Assembly (NCBI GenBank): GCA_903933015.1
Contig: CAIZIQ010000335.1
Span: 1-36,660 of the forward strand
Length of the DNA stretch: 36,660 nt
Direction: 5' to 3'
Source: an uncultured Spartobacteria bacterium
Lineage (GTDB): Bacteria > Verrucomicrobiota > Verrucomicrobiia > Chthoniobacterales > UBA6821
Numbering within the stretch: the stretch's first letter is position 1; every line of letters begins with the position of its first letter. Shown piece after piece: positions 32,789 to 36,660 of the stretch. Position numbers and translations under genes: made by a program. The notes below the pieces were generated by a model. That model had not been told where the DNA came from. It saw only the letters and a list, made by a program, of their open reading frames with translations, and searched no databases.

Positions 32789-33806
32789 AAGTGACACCGA
32801 CTTCAGCTAGCCAAGCATCGAGCGCTGCTGCATTGCCTCGGGAATCATCCCAACACATTTCAGGAGATTCCTTTTCGCCAGCGGCCACGGCCCGTCCCAC
32901 CTCGTCGATTTCGTAGGCATAGAGATCCTCCTCGGGATGCGTCGTCTGCTGAATACGCGTTTCTCCGGTCACATGGTTAGTTGTCTGCACAAACGACTCT
33001 CCATGTCGCACAGCCCAAGGGCAGCCCACGGTGATGGTACCCTTTTCCCCCTCAATCCGGACGAGGTTTTCTCCTTTGAGGGCGATGCCACTCTGAACCA
33101 TGGCGATTAGGTCTCCATCGAAACGGAGCAGGGCGGCTGCCGTAAGATCGGTCTTTTCCCGGGGTTCTAAGCGTGCGAATCCCTTGACCTCGATAGGATC
33201 AGAAAATCTTTTGCCGATGATTTCTCCCGCGATGAGTCGTGACATCGAGACACCGTAGCATCCTACGTCGAGGATGGATCCGCCGCCGAGTTCACGGGCG
33301 TAACGGCGTTCCTCTGGATTATATGTTGGCGCCGGGTAGCTGAAGGTCGCATGAATCATGCGGATCGCACCGATGTCGTCCCTGCTAAGCGTTTCACGCA
33401 GGAGTCGCGTCTGGGGGTGGCAACGATACATGAAGGCTTCCATGAAGAAGACGCCGTTGGCCTTCGCGGACGCGAGCATCTCCTCGAGTTCTGACTGATT
33501 CATTCCAGCAGGCTTTTCACAGAGGATATTCTTGCCAGCCTCGGCGCATCGAATGGCCCACTCTTTGTGCATCGGATGGGGAGGGGCGATGTAGACCGCC
33601 TCGACTTCGGGATTGGCAATCAGGGAGGCATAGTCCCCATGGGCATGGGTTGCATCGAATTCCCGGGCAAAATCCTTGGCCTGCTCTTCCGTTCTGCTGG
33701 CCACGGCAGTCAAGGAACCGGTGGATGATTTCTTTAGGGAAGCGGCGAATCGTCGGGCGATCGATCCAGTACTAAGGATGCCCCAGTGCAGTTTTGAGAG
33801 ATTCAT
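32784..33806 (-). CDS. Gfo/Idh/MocA-family oxidoreductase
   Basis: Such enzymes oxidise or reduce sugars and related compounds with NAD(P). The start at 33806 gives 340 residues (MNLSKLHWGILSTGSIARRF); a start at 33851 would add 15 residues but is less family-like. The Rossmann motif GILSTGSIARRF is at 9-20, the EKP motif at 97-99 (LCEKPAGM), then FMEAFMYRCHPQ (121-132) and GGGSILDVGCYG (174-185), where the catalytic Lys and the Asp/Tyr environment lie. It resembles dihydrodiol/xylose dehydrogenase-like members. It diverges from the sialate O-acetylesterase gene, which suggests, without proof, a shared role in sugar use. Confidence 0.9.
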   Translation of the reverse strand: MNLSKLHWGILSTGSIARRFAASLKKSSTGSLTAVASRTEEQAKDFAREFDATHAHGDYASLIANPEVEAVYIAPPHPMHKEWAIRCAEAGKNILCEKPAGMNQSELEEMLASAKANGVFFMEAFMYRCHPQTRLLRETLSRDDIGAIRMIHATFSYPAPTYNPEERRYARELGGGSILDVGCYGVSMSRLIAGEIIGKRFSDPIEVKGFARLEPREKTDLTAAALLRFDGDLIAMVQSGIALKGENLVRIEGEKGTITVGCPWAVRHGESFVQTTNHVTGETRIQQTTHPEEDLYAYEIDEVGRAVAAGEKESPEMCWDDSRGNAAALDAWLAEVGVTY

Positions 33807-33826
33807 AGAGGAAAAAGCTACTTTCG

Positions 33827-33851
33827 GTGTTTTCTCCCGGGAAGTGAACAC
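33827..33851. promoter_or_regulatory. Imperfect 25-base palindrome, candidate operator
   Basis: The sequence has outer arms GTGTT (33827-33831) and AACAC (33847-33851) around a CCCGG centre; 9 of 12 symmetric positions pair about base 33839. It lies between two divergent carbohydrate-type genes, a usual place for a regulator site. No regulator gene is next to it. Confidence 0.35.
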
Positions 33852-33881
33852 TTACATTTCGAGGCTGAACATAGCCCCTCC

Positions 33882-35402
33882 ATGAAGACCTATCCTCGGT
33901 TCCTCCTCTTTTCTCTCATACTACTTCATCCGATTTTTGCGGATGTTGTTCCCAATCAGCTTTTTTCAGACAATGCCGTGCTCCAGCAGGGAATGCAGGT
34001 TCCGGTCTGGGGTACAGCCGGAGAGGAAGAAAGAGTCACGGTGGAATTTGCCGGACAGAAGATTTCAACCATGGCCACAAACGGTGCCTGGAGTATCCGA
34101 TTGCAACCCCTCACCGCTGCAACGAATCCCCAAACCATGACGATTACGGGTTCCAATACGGTGACCCTGACAAATCTTCTGGTGGGTGAAGTCTGGCTCT
34201 GCAGCGGCCAGTCGAACATGGAGCGCCAGCTTGGTCTCAGGAATGGGCAGAAACCCTTGGTGAATTGGGAGCAGGAGGCAGCTTCAGCCAATTATCCGGA
34301 AATCCGGCAGTTTCTCGTGAAGGACACGATCGCCACGAATCCCCTCACTACGGTCGTTGGATCCTGGGCTATTTGTTCCCCTTCGACCGTCACGAATTTC
34401 ACGGCGGTGGGTTATTTCTTTGGTCGTGATCTCCACAAGAAACTGAAGGTGCCCATCGGTTTGATTCACTCCTCATGGGGAGGGACTCCCGCCGAGACCT
34501 GGACCAGACATGAGGTTCTCGCTACCAACCCTGCACTGGCTCCGATCATCCCACGCTTCACCAATGACATTGCAACATTTGCCGATCGTTTGGCGAAGTA
34601 TCAGGCCGATGAGCCTAAGCTCAAAGCCGAGTACACGAATGCCTGTGCGCAGGCGCTTGCCCAAGCCAAGCCAACACCCCGACCACCTTCCCAACCCAAG
34701 GATCCTCTTAAGAGCCAGAACAGTCCCTCGATGCTTTTCAACGGAATGATCAATCCGCTGCTTCCCTATGCCATCCGTGGTGCCATCTGGTACCAGGGGG
34801 AATCGAATGGAGGGCGGGCAAAGGAGTACCGAGATCTCTTCCCCGCGATGATCGCCGATTGGCGATTGCTCTGGAATCAGGGTGATTTTCCATTCCTTTT
34901 CGTCCAGTTGGCTCCTTACAAGGGGACTGGCCCCGAAATCCGGGAGGCACAGTTCCTGACACTTCAGAAGTCAACGAACACCGCCATGGCCGTGATCACT
35001 GATTATGGTGATGCTGACAATATTCATCCGACCGAGAAGGAACCGGTCGGCCAGCGTCTCGCGCTTGCAGCTCGTGCCCTCGCCTACGATGAGAAGGTTG
35101 AATACTCCGGCCCGCTTTACTCTGGTTCGCAGGTCCAGGGAAACAAGTTGACGATTACGTTCACCCATATCGGTGGCGGTCTTCTTTCAAAAGATGGTCC
35201 CCTGAAAGGCTTCACAATCGCGGGAGCGGACAAGAAATTCCTGCCTGCTCAAGCTGAAATCACCGGCGAGACCGTTACGGTTTCCAGTCCCGAGGTGAGT
35301 ACACCCGTCGCCGTCCGCTATGGATGGACGAATGTTCCCGATGTGAATCTCTTTAATAAAGAGGGTCTTCCTGCTTCTCCTTTCCGTACCGATGTTGAAT
35401 AA
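33882..35402 (+). CDS. Secreted sialate O-acetylesterase (SGNH hydrolase)
   Basis: This family removes acetyl groups from sialic acids or other glycans. The 506-residue product has a signal peptide (KTYPRFLLFSLILLHPIFAD, cleavage near 20). The N-terminal segment VVPNQLFSDNAVLQQGMQVP and VWGTAG is typical of secreted members. SGNH residues are visible: S111 in CSGQSNME, the block III-like IWYQGESN (302-309), and D379/H382 in DADNIHPTE. A Pro/Lys-rich insertion occurs near residues 260-280 (AKPTPRPPSQPKDPLKSQ). It is likely to act in the periplasm or outside the cell on host or plant glycans; the exact ester is unknown. The next gene overlaps by 11 bases. Confidence 0.92.
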   Translation: MKTYPRFLLFSLILLHPIFADVVPNQLFSDNAVLQQGMQVPVWGTAGEEERVTVEFAGQKISTMATNGAWSIRLQPLTAATNPQTMTITGSNTVTLTNLLVGEVWLCSGQSNMERQLGLRNGQKPLVNWEQEAASANYPEIRQFLVKDTIATNPLTTVVGSWAICSPSTVTNFTAVGYFFGRDLHKKLKVPIGLIHSSWGGTPAETWTRHEVLATNPALAPIIPRFTNDIATFADRLAKYQADEPKLKAEYTNACAQALAQAKPTPRPPSQPKDPLKSQNSPSMLFNGMINPLLPYAIRGAIWYQGESNGGRAKEYRDLFPAMIADWRLLWNQGDFPFLFVQLAPYKGTGPEIREAQFLTLQKSTNTAMAVITDYGDADNIHPTEKEPVGQRLALAARALAYDEKVEYSGPLYSGSQVQGNKLTITFTHIGGGLLSKDGPLKGFTIAGADKKFLPAQAEITGETVTVSSPEVSTPVAVRYGWTNVPDVNLFNKEGLPASPFRTDVE

Positions 35403-36660
35403 CCCGACGGCTTTCCCTCAATTAAGGGCACTGGCAGTCGGTGGATTGCTTTTACTATCGCTTGCTCCAGCTCGTTCCGCCGAGCAAACGACGCTCTACG
35501 CCTCCCCTGATGGATCGGGATCAAAGGGTACCAAGGACGCTCCCTGCTCCCTGACGGGAGTGCGTGATCTCGTTCGGACGATGAACCGGTCCATGACCGG
35601 AGACATCGTGGTCATGCTCCATGGGGGAGTCTATCGACTGGAAAAGCCTTTTGAACTTTTGGAGAGCGATCAGGTCCACGATTCGGGGAGCAATGGATTC
35701 CGGATCATCTACAACAACTTCCCCGGAGAGACGCCGGTGTTCATCGGCGCCATCCCGGTGACCGGATGGACCCTCTTCGATAAGTCGAAGAACATCTATC
35801 AGGCCAAGGTTCCTGCCGGGACGCAATCGCGCCAATTCTACGTGAACGGCATCCGTGCGGAGCGGGCACGCGGGGAATTGCAACCAAAGGACTGGTTCAA
35901 GACGGCATCCGGTTGGGGTTGTCTCGACCTTTCCGTCGCCTCGTGGAGGAATCCATCCGACATCGAGATCGTTTCGCGAAGTTCGTGGAAGCACTTGCGC
36001 TGCGGTGTTTCCTCGATCTCCGTGGACATCGTCACCCCTCTGCCCAAGCCTTCCCCGCGCGCCAAGCCAGGGGAGCCGAAGCCTACTCCCTATCCCTCCC
36101 CCACGCCGGTCCGGGCGGCAAGGGTCGACATGAAGACCCCCGGTTGGCTGAATGCCTCCAAATCCCCCAAGCTTGGTCCTCCGGCCAATGGAGGAGGAAC
36201 CCAGCAGATGAACAACGTCGAGTGGGTCGAGAACGCTTTCGAACTCCTGACCAAGCCTGGTCAGTGGTACCTCGACCGTAAGGAGTCCCGTCTCTATTAC
36301 ATTCCCCGTCCCGGAGAGGATGTCGCATCGATGAAGGCTGAGCTTCCCGTCCTGGAGAAGCTTCTTGATGCACGGGGAACTGATTTTAAGCATCGGATCC
36401 ATGACATCAGCATCGAGGGAGTCGTCTTCAAATACGCGACCTGGCTGCAACCGAGCGGTGACCAAGGCTACGCAGACAATCAGACGGGCGTCGTCTGGGT
36501 CAATGTACCGCCCACCTCCAACAAAACCCCAGGAGCTGTCTCCGTTCAGTACGGGCAGAGGGTGAGATTCAATGGCAATGTGGTGACCCACATGGGTGGA
36601 GCGGGCATTGATTTCGGTCACGGGCCCCAGCATTGCTCCATCATCGGCAACTGCCTCTAT
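35392..36660 (+). CDS. Secreted right-handed beta-helix protein (3' end outside window)
   Basis: The frame is open from ATG 35392 to the window end (423 codons), so the gene is incomplete. It starts inside the esterase gene (11-base overlap), giving a signal peptide (LRALAVGGLLLLSLAPARSA, cleavage near 34) followed by TTLYASPDGSGSKGTKDAPC, the common start of secreted parallel beta-helix proteins that act on polysaccharides. MLHGGVYRLEKPFEL and GFRIIYNNFPGETPVFIGAI fit the family, as do NNVEWVENAFELLTKPGQWY with LDRKESRLYYIPRP and, at the end, VRFNGNVVTHMGGAGIDFGH. Residues 216-239 are a Pro-rich insert (PLPKPSPRAKPGEPKPTPYP). The substrate is unknown; lyase and glycosidase are both possible. 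Confidence 0.87.
   Translation, partial: MLNNPTAFPQLRALAVGGLLLLSLAPARSAEQTTLYASPDGSGSKGTKDAPCSLTGVRDLVRTMNRSMTGDIVVMLHGGVYRLEKPFELLESDQVHDSGSNGFRIIYNNFPGETPVFIGAIPVTGWTLFDKSKNIYQAKVPAGTQSRQFYVNGIRAERARGELQPKDWFKTASGWGCLDLSVASWRNPSDIEIVSRSSWKHLRCGVSSISVDIVTPLPKPSPRAKPGEPKPTPYPSPTPVRAARVDMKTPGWLNASKSPKLGPPANGGGTQQMNNVEWVENAFELLTKPGQWYLDRKESRLYYIPRPGEDVASMKAELPVLEKLLDARGTDFKHRIHDISIEGVVFKYATWLQPSGDQGYADNQTGVVWVNVPPTSNKTPGAVSVQYGQRVRFNGNVVTHMGGAGIDFGHGPQHCSIIGNCLY

Noticed and set aside
35521-36633. 370-codon open frame on the - strand
   Set aside because: It is antisense to the beta-helix gene, which has a signal peptide and family motifs in a frame open to the window end; the reverse product is low-complexity and Gly/Arg/Asp-rich.

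Overview
The window is one continuous stretch of a bacterial chromosome, moderately GC-rich and densely coding, with no gap over 140 bases and no tRNA, rRNA, insertion sequence or CRISPR array that I could see. The most likely source is a member of the Verrucomicrobiota (PVC superphylum). This is inferred from fusA running straight into rpsJ without tuf, from the lack of rpsN and rpmD in the spc segment (as I recall for chlamydiae), from the few Shine-Dalgarno sequences, and from a sialate O-acetylesterase/beta-helix pair typical of glycan degraders. It is not proven.

Bases 1-16300 hold a merged str-S10-spc-alpha ribosomal cluster, all on the + strand: fusA (3' part), rpsJ, rplC, rplD, rplW, rplB, rpsS, an unexpected secreted coiled-coil protein, rplV, rpsC, rplP, rpmC, rpsQ, rplN, rplX, rplE, rpsH, rplF, rplR, rpsE, rplO, secY, adk, map, infA, rpmJ, rpsM, rpsK, rpsD. 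A strong bidirectional terminator closes it; rpoA and rplQ do not follow. Several ribosomal proteins carry added Ala/Pro/Glu/Lys-rich tails, and SecY has an extra C-terminal membrane helix.

Bases 16391-24123 begin with a convergent EVE-domain gene. A tight + strand run follows: tmk, holB, proB, an ABC-2 type permease, a membrane-anchored helical-repeat protein, a metallophosphoesterase and a GT9 heptosyltransferase, most of them touching or overlapping. After a short gap come thiH and thiS (thiamin thiazole synthesis).

Bases 24227-32724 hold a double-barrel U32 protein, proS (archaeal/eukaryotic type), a GT4-like glycosyltransferase, the - strand pair serS-tilS, and a DnaJ/CbpA chaperone transcribed away from serS. 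Bases 32784-36660 hold a - strand Gfo/Idh-type oxidoreductase, diverging from a secreted sialate O-acetylesterase that overlaps a secreted beta-helix protein cut by the window end; together they look like the start of a polysaccharide-use locus.

The most unusual signals are: (i) a signal-peptide-bearing coiled-coil/beta-domain protein translated from inside the S10 operon between rpsS and rplV; (ii) short 7-base tandem arrays, purine-rich after the upstream gene and pyrimidine-rich directly before the next start codon, in at least four intergenic regions, with a one-sided version before map; (iii) many start codons without a Shine-Dalgarno sequence but preceded by CC; and (iv) a SecY with a probable eleventh membrane segment.
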